From the NCBI GenBank assembly GCA_025765595.1, contig JAIVFH010000052.1, forward strand, positions 89,501 through 153,500: a DNA stretch of 64,000 nt, read 5' to 3'. Positions 23,201-35,402 of this stretch are shown piece after piece. The DNA is from Obelidium mucronatum. Taxonomy: Eukaryota; Chytridiomycota; Chytridiomycetes; Chytridiales; Chytriomycetaceae. Position numbers and translations under genes: made by a program. Under the pieces are notes generated by a model that saw only the letters and a program-made list of their open reading frames with translations, was not told the origin of the DNA and made no database searches. Numbering within the stretch: the first letter of the stretch is position 1; each line of letters starts with the position of its first letter.

Positions 23201-26200
23201 CTTTGGAATATCTTCAAGAGCAAGTTCGGTTGATGCCCCAGAGTTCAACGAAATAAAGTCGTTCAGACCAGCTTGTCCTTCATGCTCAGCATTCGAATGT
23301 GTTGGAACAATCGGCGCTGTTGTTACTGGAATAGATTCACTTGCAGAAACTACCCCTGAAGCAATCAAATCAGGCTCGGCCGCCACAGCAGGAGCGCCAA
23401 ACTTCAATTCGTTTTCTTCAATTGCCGCGATCATGGCGCTTGGTTCAGAAATTGTTGAATCAATGTCAGCCATTCCAACTGGTAACTCTGAGTCCACTCC
23501 TTGTCTGGTCCAAACCTCTACTCCCTTCTGAAACACACTACCATCGACATCGTCTTTGTCTTCATGTTCAGTTATAGATCCCAACTGTGCAGACATCATG
23601 GATGATTGAGAAGGTATGCTACGGACACTCCACCCGTCACTGACACGATCTCCCGAATCGATTGACCCTCCTTGATCCTCAATAACGGTGTCAATCAAGT
23701 TCAAGACTTGCTTCAATTGCTGCATCGATCGCCGTGATCGAACAGGTCTGGACTTGATTTTTTGAAAGATCTCATCCCCAATTGAATTGTGACTTGTAAC
23801 TGGATCAGCCATGGGAGTTTGAAGGGTCCAGTCAAAGTCTGGATCGAGTTCTACAGGATCTTCCTCAGACTCGCCATCGGAATCATTGAGAGAAAGCGCC
23901 GCGCTGACTTTAGGTTCGCATTTTACATCAGGCTCAGAATCGGCGGGTATTTCAATTGCGCTGACATCTTCAACAGGAGCTGCAATGACCACAAATTCTT
24001 GAGAAACCGTACCGCTGACTGAATCCAACGTTGGAACGTCTGTTGTAGCTGGCGGCAAATTGCTGCTGTTGATATCATGACTTGTCTCGCACTGACGTGT
24101 TTGGTGGTGTTCCTCCCTATCTTGTTCCTCCTCCTTGTGTTCTTCTCTGGGTTGTTCCTCCTCCTTGTGTTCTTCTCTGGGTTGTTCCTCCTCCTTGTGT
24201 TCTTCTTTGGGTTGTTCCTCCCCCTCATATTGTTCCTCCTCCTCATGTTGCTCCTCCTCCTCATGTTGTCCCCCCTCCTTACGTCCTTTTCTATGTTGTT
24301 CCCCCTCCCTATTAAGTTCCTCCTCTTTGTGCTCCTCCTCCCTGTCAATATCTTCATCAGCGACAAGCGAATACTTGGATGGATGTCCAAATATGCTTTG
24401 AAACATAGATTTCTGTGAAAAATAAAGATTTGTTTAATCGACAGAAAAATCAATGAAAATTCATCAACATACCATTGAAGAATCCGGAACACGATCATCA
24501 TGCTCAGTAGGAGGCGGAGACTTTGGAGAGCCCGCAGTTACTACAACAGAAACATCAGGTGCAGGTGTACTAGGTTCATCCATCGATTTGCTCGGCACCA
24601 CTGGAGATTCAATGACGGGATTGACCACATCTCGATCATTGGCTAGTGGCGCAACAGATTCCAGAGAATCACCTTCTTCCTGTACAAAAATCCTTGAAGG
24701 TCGCGACTGCACAACTCGTGGTTGCTCGTCCACATCTGCCAGCAAAGATTTGCTCTCGTCGACATGTTTTGGCTTCACAGCAGATGCACCGAAAAGTCGT
24801 TGAAAAATCGATTTCTGATGAACCAAAAAAAAGTCAAAAGAAACCATTATATAAAAACGCCACCAATATATATATATATATTTTTGGCGCTTACTTACCA
24901 TTGAAGTCGCATTCGCCAACGGTGAATTCTTTTCGACAGAGCCAACAGTCACGGTGGGGTCCAAAGAAACCTCCGCAATCTTTAATTCCACTTGGGAAAC
25001 ATCCATCCCAGCAATCGGTTTCGCAATGACTTCAGTGACGGCCGAGATTTCTCCTGCGATTTCCGCAGTGACAGTTTGGTGTGACTCGTTCCAGATTTGG
25101 GAGAGTTTTTTGAATCGGTCATCTTGAGCTTCAAGTTCACTCAATGTGACTGCTTCCACTTCAACTGACGGAGATTTTATGCCGCTAATATTGTCAACTG
25201 TCTGGTCTGTGAATGAATCAGACTTTGGGGGTGCAGCTGCAGCAGTTTCTTCCAAAGAAACTGAAGGCACTGGGTCTATTGCAACTTCAGTGGGCAATGA
25301 AGACTGAGATTCAGTCATCCAATCGGCACGAACAGCTGGAATAGCCGAAAGATCTGTCCACACCGCATCGGGTTTCTCGGTGGTTGCGGAAATTGGAGGA
25401 AGCGGGGATAATGGCCGATTCCAAGAGTGAATTTCACTGGCAACAGCATCGTCAATTGGGAATTCTGACGCTGGAACCAGCAACGATTGATCCCAAATAG
25501 TAGAAAGCCCCTGTGCAATATCTGTTGTTGCAGCGAAATCCCCCAGGGATCGTTCAAGATGTGGTGCTGGAAGAATAGTAGTTGGGGTCAAATTGTTGGG
25601 AGTTGGCGTGAGTTCATCCTCAACCACAGCAACGGTTCCATCACGTTGCCCACAATCACCAGAAGCAGATTCAAGAGAAACGGGCAGAGTTTCTGATAAC
25701 GGAATTCCGGGAACAACATTCAGCTCCGCAACATCGAAGCTGATAAGGTCATTGCTTGATTGATCCTCCTTGTCGACAGGAACTTCATTCACAGTCCTGA
25801 TAATTCGTGTGGTTGTGACTACGCTCACAAATGAAGGACTGACTTGGGTTTGGGTCTCTACAATAGTCTGTACTTGATCCGTATCCTCCAAAACAGCAGC
25901 AACAGGGCGTACTTCGCCAGTCTCATTCAAGACTGCGGCGGTATCAGAAACCGGATCGTCAGCTTTCTCGCTCACTTCTTCAGACACTTCCAGGTCCCGA
26001 ATTTCCATTGATAGTTCTTCGGGAATCAAGTATAAATCTCGATTCTGTTCTTCAACTATTATTGGTTCCTTCGCTTCGTTTGGATCAGAACCCAACAAAT
26101 GATCCTCGGAAACTATTGGCTCTTGTGGAGACAGACAGGAATTATCGACTTGAGCTTCCGTTTCTATATCTAGTAACTCTGTAGAACCCTCAGGCTGATC

Positions 26201-28793
26201 TCCATCTTCCAGGGATTCCAAAATGAGAGTATCACTTTTCTGTTGAAAAGAAGAGTCCGACTCGGAAGAAGGAATAGAAAAAAAGTCCGACGAAGAATAT
26301 GAAAAAGACTCGTCTTGCGCGAGAACGGGGACTACTGCCGCGCTGGAAATTGTTGGAGAAAGAGCATCCAGGTTTGTGCCGACTTCAGAAGCTTGTTCGG
26401 TGGTATATGCTTCATTCAAGACAGGCGAGATGGTTGGTATTATAGGTAGAATGGTATTCGTGACTTTGGTGGATTGATCAAGAGTCTGTCCCAAAGGTTC
26501 GGATTCGATTGTGGTGCCTTGGCACTCTGAAGAGGTGGCTTCGTTTCCAGAATCCGTAATTTCTGCATTCACAGTTGTAGTCGGATTGATATGAGGTTCT
26601 TCTTTGTGATTAGTCGGTTGCGGATCAATGTTTTCACAAATTCCTGTCGAAATAGTGGTAGAAGTCTGTAGGTGAGAAAGATCTTCCTTGCTCTCTTTGT
26701 CTTCACAATTGGCTGCATTCACATCATCGTCATTCAATTTCGCAGAGTTTAAGACGGGAGATTCACGGGGTAAGACATGTTTTCTCCGCAAGAATGACGG
26801 TCCATATTCGTTAATAAGGGATGAGAAAGACTGCCAAAAAAATTTTTTTTAGGAAAAAACAAAACAACAAAACAAAGAATCAAAAATTACCAAATGGGGA
26901 GCATCTGATACGTGTGACACGGCTTTCGAAAGTTTTGAAGAAGGTTCCGTAATCGGCTGAGCTTGTTTATGGACTTCATTCACAATTGGAGGTTCAGCCA
27001 CATGTTCGGGGACAGATATGTTTAGGTGTTCCATTAAATCTGATTCCACCTGTTTAACAGATGAAACTTCAATATTTTCAACCTCGGTGGCAGAAACTGG
27101 TGGCTTATCGCCATCTTGGACTGAAGCAGGATTGCTCAATTCTTCTTTGTTTCCAACAGTCTCGATTGCAGAACCCATACTAAGAACGTTTTCGGAAACA
27201 CTAGGTCCTATCTCAGTTTCCTCTGCTTGAGCTCTATCCCTAAAAATACTGTGAGAAAATGATAACAACTTTTTTTTTTAAAAAAAAAAAATAGGGAAAC
27301 TGACCCATCCAACTGAGCAACATCCTCCATTTGAGTGGAATCCAAGGGAATAACGGCATTCTTCAAAATTTCTTTGACGCTAACAATACTGGATTCTTTC
27401 TGTGGTTTTCTGTGGTTCTTCTCAAGTCCATCTTTCAACATTCGATCTTCACGCAGCTTCAGGTGAAATGCCAACTCTCCTACAACACCGCCAAATTGAT
27501 TCTTGTAATACTCCTTTGGAAGATTCCCATCTTCGTCAGGAGTAAAAGACTCTTGTGATTTGGCGTTTGATGGACGGTGCGCGAAAAAGAAGGCACCATC
27601 TACGGCAGGAGTAAGCAACTGCTTTGGAGGTGTCTGAGAAAGAGATGATGGGTGTTTTGGTGGGCTTGATACAGGAGTTGTGAATCTGTCACGAAGAATT
27701 TGAACGCTTTTTGGAATATCCGTGGTTGTGTCTCTGTACAATAGGACTTCTGTCGATTGTCCAATAGTGGAAGAATACGAATGTGAGTCTTGTGGAATGG
27801 GGGAGAGTGGGGGGCTCATGGGACCGTTCGCATGCGATCGAGACATATCAGGGGACAAGCTTCTTGATGCTGATGATAAAGATGAGAAGAAGGCGGATGC
27901 TGCTGACTCTTTTTGCGGAGAGAGTGATAATGACTCGGTTCCCAATGAAGAATCAAAAAAGGAATCCTCTTTGTAATGGCCTGATGAATAAGATCGTTCC
28001 GGAATCGGGCTGGACCAGTTATGCTTCAATACTGAGCGAACCTGACGTGTGGTTGGGGAAGCTGACTGAGGCGGTGGAGTTGAAGTCGCTTTTGGAAGGG
28101 GGAGAACTTCATCTTCCTTATTGAAGATTGATTTAATACTACTTGTTCGTCCAGGTTGCTTAAGCAGGGTTGGAGAGTGAGCCCTTTTGAATCCCAAAGG
28201 TTCCACGTCCTTGTCTGATTTAAGTGCGTTAGTATGTTCGGCAATATCACAGCTACAAGCATCCATTATACAGAAAAAACCCAAGTAACGAACTAACCAG
28301 TAGTTACAATTTCGTGTTTCTTGACGAGATCTCTGACTTTCGGCCATTGTTGGACAGAACTCTTCTTGTTGAGCTTGGGATAAGCTGATGCCACAGATTC
28401 TGCAGATTCATTTGAAGTCACTGAATACGATCGGAATGGTGAATGGGTAACGGGGTGGCTGGGCATGCTCATGGATCTTTGTGCCAGCGAAACATCCGCA
28501 GCAGGTACAGTCTCTCGCTCTGGCTCAGGCTCAGGCTCCTCGAAGACTCGGTCAGTGATAGAACTCTCCAAGAGCGAATTCTGATCTTTTGCAATGTGGT
28601 CCACTTTCTCTTCCAGGCTTCGGTTGCGTTTAGCCAGGTTTGCTAGACGCTCACGGCGCGAGTCAAACAGCTGCTGCAGACTAGACACATTGCCAGTATA
28701 TTTTCCAGCAGGGCTTGAATTCTGCGGTATTGGTATTGGCGAAGCGGGCGCTCCTGTGGCTGTTGAAGGGGGCGATGATTGAGATTCTTCCAT
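20298..28793 (-). CDS. Giant disordered protein with C-terminal membrane anchor and repeated Phe motifs
   Basis: I infer ten exons: 28793-28298, 28214-27305, 27248-26891, 26830-24899, 24814-24473, 24412-23081, 23026-21917, 21872-21494 (or 21493), 21437-20777 and 20723-20298, giving about 2648 residues. The junction near 21916/21873 needs a weak GTTGGT donor and is the least certain. After a short N-terminal coiled coil (SLQQLFDSRRERLANLAKRN) the protein is almost wholly acidic Ser/Thr/Pro/Glu-rich sequence. Short Phe-rich motifs recur, notably SMKSIFQRLFGAS and SMKSMFQSIFGHPS at the starts of exons 5 and 6. The last exon has a PP1-docking-like KRKVSFAEVV and two hydrophobic helices, so the C-terminus is membrane-anchored. 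No named family is recognised. It diverges from another large membrane protein, start codons 61 bases apart. Confidence 0.75.
24121..24275. repeat. 30-base minisatellite inside the large gene
   Basis: A unit of about 30 bases (TTGTTCCTCCTCCTTGTGTT then CTTCTCTGGG) occurs three times, followed by shorter degenerate CCTCCTC units. On the minus strand it encodes EEQPREEHKE-type repeats. The copies stay in frame, so repeat number could vary without breaking the protein. Confidence 0.85.
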
Positions 28794-28854
28794 CACTTTC
28801 CCCTTTGAAGTTCGTTGCACAAAAAATCTAATCTCAAGACATCCCAAAGAAAGC
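28794..28854. promoter_or_regulatory. 61-base divergent spacer between two large membrane-protein genes
   Basis: The proposed start codons are at 28793 (minus) and 28855 (plus). In-frame alternatives exist for both: an upstream ATG at 28856 on the minus strand, which would overlap the plus-strand start, and a downstream plus-strand ATG at 28897. In every model the two promoters overlap or lie within coding sequence. Confidence 0.5.
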
Positions 28855-31800
28855 ATGGAATCACACCTGGTGGATCGCGATTCCCAAGGAATAGATATGC
28901 ATGCTGACGCTATTGATGCTTCAGATGATGAGGACGTGGACGATTACAGCGGAAGCGATGCGGGAACCGACGTTGAAGGAGACAGTGAAGACGAATATGA
29001 CGAAGACGACGATGGTGACGAAGAAGGCGAAGAAGGCGAAGAGGATGAAGACGAAGAAGGGGAAGACGAAGAAGGGGAAGACGACGACGACGGCCCGTCG
29101 CTGGAAGACATCGCGGACGACAGCGACGGCGACATCGACTTCGACACCGACGGCGCCAGCGTGGCTACGGCGTTCGACGCCCGCGGCCGCGCGGCGGTGG
29201 CTGAGCCGCCGGCGGAGTGGGCGCCGCCGCAAGCTCAAGCTGCGGCGCTCGCAGTAACGCCCGCCGACTCGCCGTCGCTGACGCGCAGCGACACTCTGAC
29301 TGCCGCCGATCTGCATTCGCTGCGCTCGATGCCGTCGTCTGAAACCCTGCGCCAGAAATCATCGCTGGAGATACTCAACGAGCTGCACCTGGAGGATCCC
29401 GCGCCAGACCAGTCGGATCAGCCGCTTTTGAAGAAGAAGCTGCACAGATCACGCTCCATCCGTTCGTCTAAAAGCTCCGCGTCGCTGCGTCGAAAAAAGG
29501 TACATGGCCTTATATTCCTGTCAACATCAACACCAGTACTCACCATCACTGCCAAAACAGGCTGCAAAAAGACCACCTGTTCCTCTCTCCACAATAATGT
29601 GGAATCTTGGACTCCTTATGCTTAAATTTATTGTGTTTGTCTACAAAACACTCCTCCTGATCATTACGAAAGTCAAGGAGTCTCCATTTTACCAAGAAAA
29701 AGTTATTCCGGCGCTGGAATCTCGCATCTACACTCCTCTCCGCATTCGACGCGATCTTTTGCGCTTATGGATCGTTCTTAAGTGGACGCAGCTACGAAAC
29801 TTGACTGTCCAGGACATCAAGGAGTGGGCGTTGGAAATGCGCGAATGGATCAAGCAACAGTACATCATCCTAACCACCCCGAAGCCAAAACCCCCTCCTC
29901 CACCTCCTCCTCCACCTGGAAAACCGATTGCCGTCCTTCTTGCAGAATATAAAGCCTCCTTCATTGCGACTATTGAGGCCATCAAACGTCAGAAATGGTT
30001 TATTTTGGTCTCTGCATTGATAGAATTGATCGTCGTCTTGTCAAAGAAATTTGCCCGATGGCTGTGGAAGCAGACTGCGCCTTTGCGCACCAGCAAGTTT
30101 TTCAAACTATTGTGGCGTGTAGGCTGTTCAATTTTTGTTCTTACAAAGGACCTACTTAGTGGGATTTCAAGGACTACCGGGTTTCGTGTGGTGATGGACA
30201 AAGTAAAGAAGACTGGAGTAATCGTCTTCGAACGAGGAATCAAAGTTTTGGTTTCTGGTGCGTCACAATCAATTGTTTTTCCTTTTTTTTTTGGATTGTT
30301 TTGATATCGTTCTTTTTTTCTTTTTCTCCAGTTACTCCTCTGACGTTGATTGGATACTCTCTTCAAATATCGTCCTCAAAGCAAAGGTTGGAAACCCTGG
30401 CTTTGGACCTGCATAATCGTATTCCTTCAACAAAAGCCTTTGAAATCGAGGCGGACATTGTGTGGACCTTACGAACTCATATCGGATTCTACATCTTCCT
30501 CACTGCTGTTTTTGCCGGAATCACGGCATGGGTCTACTTGCCCGTGCTAAATGTGAGGAATCATTTGGGATGCAGGTTTTTAGATTAACATCCCCCCACT
30601 AGAATATGAAGATTTTCCAAGCATTACCTTTTGCAGACAAGTACAAACTCATCATGTCGCCTGCTACCAACTTTCTTCAAAAGTCACTCACAATCTTAAT
30701 TCTCGTGCTATCTCTTGTGACTACAGTTCTTTTCCACGTGTCCTTACTTTCCATTGATAACCAAATTGCCTTCGTCCAACATCAACAAGAATGGACCCTC
30801 CTCAACACGACCCTCACGCTTATACCCACATCAGAAATGAATTCCAAAATCGAACAAATCAATTCTGCCGTGACTCGTGATTCTTCAATCTACCCTCCTG
30901 CTCAACGTCAAGTCCTTCGCAAGCCAGTCTCATTCACGAAAATTTGTCCATTGAATATCAATGTCGATTCAACTGTCACAACAGCAACTGTAACCTGCTC
31001 TCGACGACAATACACTTCAGCAACGGTCTGTAAATGCCCTGTTCAGGAAATCCAAGGGTGTCACATTTACAAGTCCCTTCTTGAAGAACAACAAGAAGCA
31101 GGAAACAGGCTCAGCTCTGCCTCTTCCTCCTCCAAGAACAGAGTTTCAATGTACACTGTCTCTATGCACTGCTCCAACGCTCTCTCCCAACGATCACAAT
31201 CGCATTTAGAGACGATGAAGCATCGATGGGGACTCCGCAACAGTTTCCAGCTCTCTCCATTTGAACCAGAATGGATCCCAGAGCCGCAAATTGTGGTTCA
31301 AAGCATGACTGAAGGGCTTGTGGAAATAAGACGGAGACCATTGCATATTGGTATCCAGTATGGAACCGTTACGGTTTCATTTCAGAGACCGGTTTTCGGT
31401 GGGTTTATAAAAAGCGGCGGAAAACTTGGTTCAGCTTCGATGGCTTTACCTCAGTTTAAAGCCGTTGTTGTAAGTCTAGGCTCTTCAAAAGCACCACTAT
31501 CACCACTCGTTTCCTTGTTGAACGAGAAGGAAGGAGGAAAAGGTGTATTGTTGGATTCAGTGGGGACTAACGCGACTGGTGGGTGGGATATTTTCAAGGT
31601 TTCCTTGAATCAGACGCTTTTGCGATACGCAAGTGACGCGAGCAGTAATAGTGGTCCTATCGCTGTTGAGATTTATCCAACAACCTGTTTTGAGCTGCAA
31701 CCGCCGCACCGGGCGTGTAATGGGTCTGTTGCTGCTGTTTTTAGGGTTCCTGCTCGGGTTTCGTATTCTGTACGTGCAACCGAAGCGGACGCCGTGTTTC

Positions 31801-33922
31801 GGGATGGTGATGATAAGAATGTGTTTTCGGTGGAGGTTTTATTCAGCAATGCAGTTGGTGTGTTGAGTAAGCGGAGTGGGCTTGGTGTTTTGAATGCAGT
31901 GTCTCGATTTGATGTTTCCGCAGTTTTTGTTGAAAAGAAGGGCGGTCGGAATCATTCTCTAGCGGTGGTGAATCTCAAGGAGGTGGAAGGTCAGCTACAG
32001 CGGTTCAGAGTGTATCGGTTGGATGTTAGTCTTCCTCAAGGTTTAGGAAACGAAGGAGGTAGTTTACATGTTTCTGTTTCCAAAGGAGTGATTGGGAGAG
32101 CGTGGCCGCGGATGGCTGTTGCGGGCGAAGCGAGCGGTGTGGTGGAAGTGGTTCGAGGTGAGAAATTTTTAATGGAGGTTTATTTCTGTCACAGTGACTT
32201 AAAAGGGTTTGATTTTTTTTTTCCCTAGGCATGTGCTGCAGGTCATCAATTGGAATTCCAGTTTTAAACCCAAAATCCTGCAAACCTGGCTACCAATTCA
32301 CGTCAAGCGATTCCTGCGTATCACTCAATTCCAACAACAAAATCATGCCAAGTGCACACCCAATTGTCGCACCATCAACACCAGCATTTCTCGGCGGCTA
32401 CATATCAGACCAATCCCTTCCTTCACTGGAACAAGGCGTCTCATGCCCATCATCATCACCACCACCCTCACGACTCAACCTCCAAACATTCATTTCCCCA
32501 GATTTCAACGCATCCGCACCAACCCCAGGACTCTACACAATCCACCAAACCTGCACCCCACACCCGCTCCCCAAACTGCCCACAAAACCCTCCGCCGCCG
32601 CCTTTTTTATATCTCGATTCCTCCATATCAAGGAAACCCCGCCGACCCCGCATATCGTGAGTCTCACAAGAAGCAACCACCACCACAACCAGCAGCAGCA
32701 TCGCCTGCAATTACGATTCACATTCAGCACGGCCATCAGGAACTCAAGTATCCCTGCCAAAGCGACTGTTTTTGTGAATCAGTATCGAGGCGGTGTGTTG
32801 TTGGGTCCGTGTGTGGTGTCTATGGATGAGTTTGATGCTTTCGATGGGAAAGAGTGGGTGTTGGATGTTTCTTTGGGTGGTGCTGGTGGTGGTGCTGGTG
32901 GTGGTGGTGGTGGTGGTGGTGGAAGAGCGAGTTCTGGTTCTGTTATTACCAGTGCTGCTGCTGCTGTTGGTAGTGGTGGTGGTGCTGCTGCTGCTACCAG
33001 TGGTGGTGGTGGTGGTGGTGGTGGTGGAGATTTGGAAAGACAGTTTTTGGATGGAGATGAGTTTCGGTTGGTGATTCGAGGGCCGTCCTCCGAGTTTGGA
33101 AATAGTGAAGGAAAAAAAAGAGAAGGAGGAGGAGTGGTAGGAGCAGGAGGAAGTGGTGGTGGTGGTGGTGGTGGCTTCTTTGGATGGATTTTCGGTGGTG
33201 GGAGTTCTGGGAAAGTAGGAAGCGATGCAACCAGTGGTTGGGAATGTGTAGACGCGACGCCACCACATGCGCATTGCTTGCTCAACACGGAAAGCGCTGT
33301 TGCTGTTCTCGGGAATGTTGGTAGGATTGTTGGAGTTGAGTTTGGGGGCAAATGGATGGATGAAGGAGGGATGACGTTGTTGCGGGTTCGTTTCAGTTCG
33401 GCTGTAGAGCCTAGGAATAATGGTGGGTGGGTTCCTTCTGATCTTATTTTGAGGATTGGGGAGAAGGGAGCAACTGCTGGGATTGGGTTGGTTAATATTG
33501 TAAGTGTTTTGGAGACTGCGGAAGGGGATGTATTGAATGTGATTGTTGGAGTGAGTGAAAAGGAGTGGGGTGTCAAGAAGGGGAAGGCGTCGGTGGTGCA
33601 TATATCTGTGGAAGAAGGAAGGGTTGTGAGTGTGGCTGGAAAAGGAAGAAGCTATGTTTCTGGAACCGCTTTTAGCATTGGTGTTTCTGAACTTTTGTCG
33701 TCTACCAAGGTCCAAGGCGGAAGCAAGAAGACAACCAAGGGTTCTTTGTCTCACGCGGTTGGTGGTGGCGATGCAACAAATCAGCCTATTCAGTCAAGCT
33801 CTTCATTATTCGTTGTTGTGGGTGTTGTTGTGGGTGTGATTAGTGTGACATTTAGCGTTTGCCTCATTGTTGTTGGGATTGTCTTTGGAGGTTCCATCAA
33901 CTTTTCGAAAATTGATTTCTGA
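28855..33922 (+). CDS. Large multi-pass membrane protein, unrecognised family
   Basis: Five exons, 28855-29499, 29561-30257, 30332-30552, 30603-32157 and 32229-33922, encode about 1603 residues; all junctions keep frame, with introns of 61, 74, 50 and 71 bases. The first ~200 residues are disordered, acidic (Asp/Glu runs) and then Ala/Ser-rich in a GC-rich patch. Hydrophobic segments follow: NLGLLMLKFIVFVYKTLLLI, FILVSALIELIVVL, IGFYIFLTAVFAGITAWVYL and LTILILVLSLVTTVLF. The large downstream region has scattered Cys residues, N-glycosylation sequons and glycine runs, as in an extracellular or lumenal part. The C-terminus has a last helix VVVGVVVGVISVTFSVCLIV. I cannot assign a function. The pairing with the divergent membrane protein is suggestive but unproven. 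Confidence 0.72.
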
Positions 33923-33979
33923 TTAAAAAGATTGCAATTATATACTTGAAAGAAGAAACAGAGAACTACACTATTATTG

Positions 33980-35317
33980 TTAGTTTATTTGATACATGCT
34001 TATTTCGGCACTAGTCCCAGTTTGATGCTGTTTTTTGGATTGGGTCATATCGTCGTCAAAATCAGAATCCGAGTCAGAGTAATTGCCATAAACGCTAATC
34101 TTCCGCCGTTGTCCAGAGCAAGTTGCAATCCAATATGAGTACTGCAAGGGCGATGAGACGTTCATTGTGTCACCATTTTTCTCAGTGTCCATTTCATTTG
34201 ATGACGAGTCCAAACAACCAGCATTCTCAGGCAATGCAGCAGCAGCAGCAGGAGTAAGAGTCGAAGCGCAATAATACGGATGAACAGCTACACCCCCAAC
34301 AGTCTCCCGACTCACACCACTTGTACAACTCAACAGCTTCCCAGAATCCGCCAAGTCAAAAACATGTACATTCCCATCCTCATCCCCAGAGACTAAGATT
34401 CTACCATCCCCACTCTGAGAAAACGAGACGCGCTGGTTTGTCGATGCGATATTCCGTTCCATTTCAAATAGGGGAGTCCCAGACGCCAGATTCCGGACAT
34501 CAAACACTTGAATCACGTTTGATTTACGGTTCGCAACTACAAGAGAGTTCCCATCGACACCGAATTCGGCTTGTGTTGTGCCAGTTCCTGGAAGGCCGTT
34601 GATGAGGGCAACGGATTCGTTGCATGTGGTGTCATAGATTGCGATTGATTTCGAGTAGGAGCCTGCGAGGACAAGAGTTGGGTGGGTTGGAGAGGTGGCG
34701 AGGCTGGAGAGCAGTCCCTTTTGACCTTGGTTGGATTTCCGTGTGGGTGTTGTGGATATGTAGGAGACTGGGTTTGTGCCTTGGATGTTTACATCAAAGA
34801 TTACAATCTTGCCGTCCATGCCGCCGTAAATGTGGGTTCCGAACGGGTGGAATGCGGTCGAGTGGGGAGCTGTTGTTACATCGCCATCGGCAATTGCTGG
34901 TTGTTTTGTGACGTTGGTTATAAAGATTTGGCGCTTCTTTTTTTCCAACTGGATACCTGTGTAAGAAGCTCTTACTGAGCCATTGTATGCGTCCAACAGA
35001 AGCAATGGATGGTCACGAGTTGCAAGAACAAAGCAACATGTTGCTGAATCTTGTGAATTCATTTGCGGATACCACGAAGTACTATAGATCGGATCAGCCC
35101 GTTTCATAACGAGGGCTTCCAGCGGTTCCGTGTTTGCAATAGCATGATTATCGTCGTTGGCAAAGATGTGGGGAGGAGTATTGAACAAGCGCAACGTTCG
35201 GGAGCTGTCGGCAGTCAGCAAACACGTTCCATCCGGACTCCATGAAGCAGCAGCAAAATAGAATTCTGTGCCGTTGTGTCGGTGGTAAACCTCCGCCGAC
35301 GACCACCTTTTGCGCAT
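33980..35317 (-). CDS. TCAB1/WRAP53-like WD-repeat protein
   Basis: Two exons, 35317-34957 and 34896-33980, give 425 residues. The 60-base intron is in frame and could be read through, but removing it gives RASYTAIADGDVTTAPHSTA, with the same spacing as the conserved RASF...H-S segment of WRAP53. Other family hallmarks are AASWSPDGTCLLTADSSRTL, IYSTSWYP, FVLATRDHPLLLLDAYNG and GQKGLLSSLA before SYSKSIAIYD. In animals this protein binds the CAB box of scaRNAs and telomerase RNA and takes them to Cajal bodies; the yeast relative Swt21 is linked to splicing. The C-terminal tail is acidic and Ser-rich. It follows the ANCHR-like gene on the same strand by 85 bases. Confidence 0.88.
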   Translation of the reverse strand: MRKRWSSAEVYHRHNGTEFYFAAASWSPDGTCLLTADSSRTLRLFNTPPHIFANDDNHAIANTEPLEALVMKRADPIYSTSWYPQMNSQDSATCCFVLATRDHPLLLLDAYNGSVRASYTGIQLEKKKRQIFITNVTKQPAIADGDVTTAPHSTAFHPFGTHIYGGMDGKIVIFDVNIQGTNPVSYISTTPTRKSNQGQKGLLSSLATSPTHPTLVLAGSYSKSIAIYDTTCNESVALINGLPGTGTTQAEFGVDGNSLVVANRKSNVIQVFDVRNLASGTPLFEMERNIASTNQRVSFSQSGDGRILVSGDEDGNVHVFDLADSGKLLSCTSGVSRETVGGVAVHPYYCASTLTPAAAAALPENAGCLDSSSNEMDTEKNGDTMNVSSPLQYSYWIATCSGQRRKISVYGNYSDSDSDFDDDMTQSKKQHQTGTSAEISMYQIN

Positions 35318-35402
35318 CGACTCTTATTTTATTTTATTTTTACACAATCACAACTGACTTTATCGACACCCACGCAAGAATGATCCGCTTTTGATCATGG
35401 AT

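Noticed and set aside
24077..24418. Plus-strand Leu/Phe-rich frame resembling stacked membrane helices
   Set aside because: It is the antisense of the Glu-rich minisatellite of the large minus-strand gene.
34897..34956. Reading the TCAB1-like gene as a single exon
   Set aside because: The 60 bases are in frame, but they encode a Lys-rich insert inside a conserved WD blade and have good donor and acceptor ends; removal restores family spacing.
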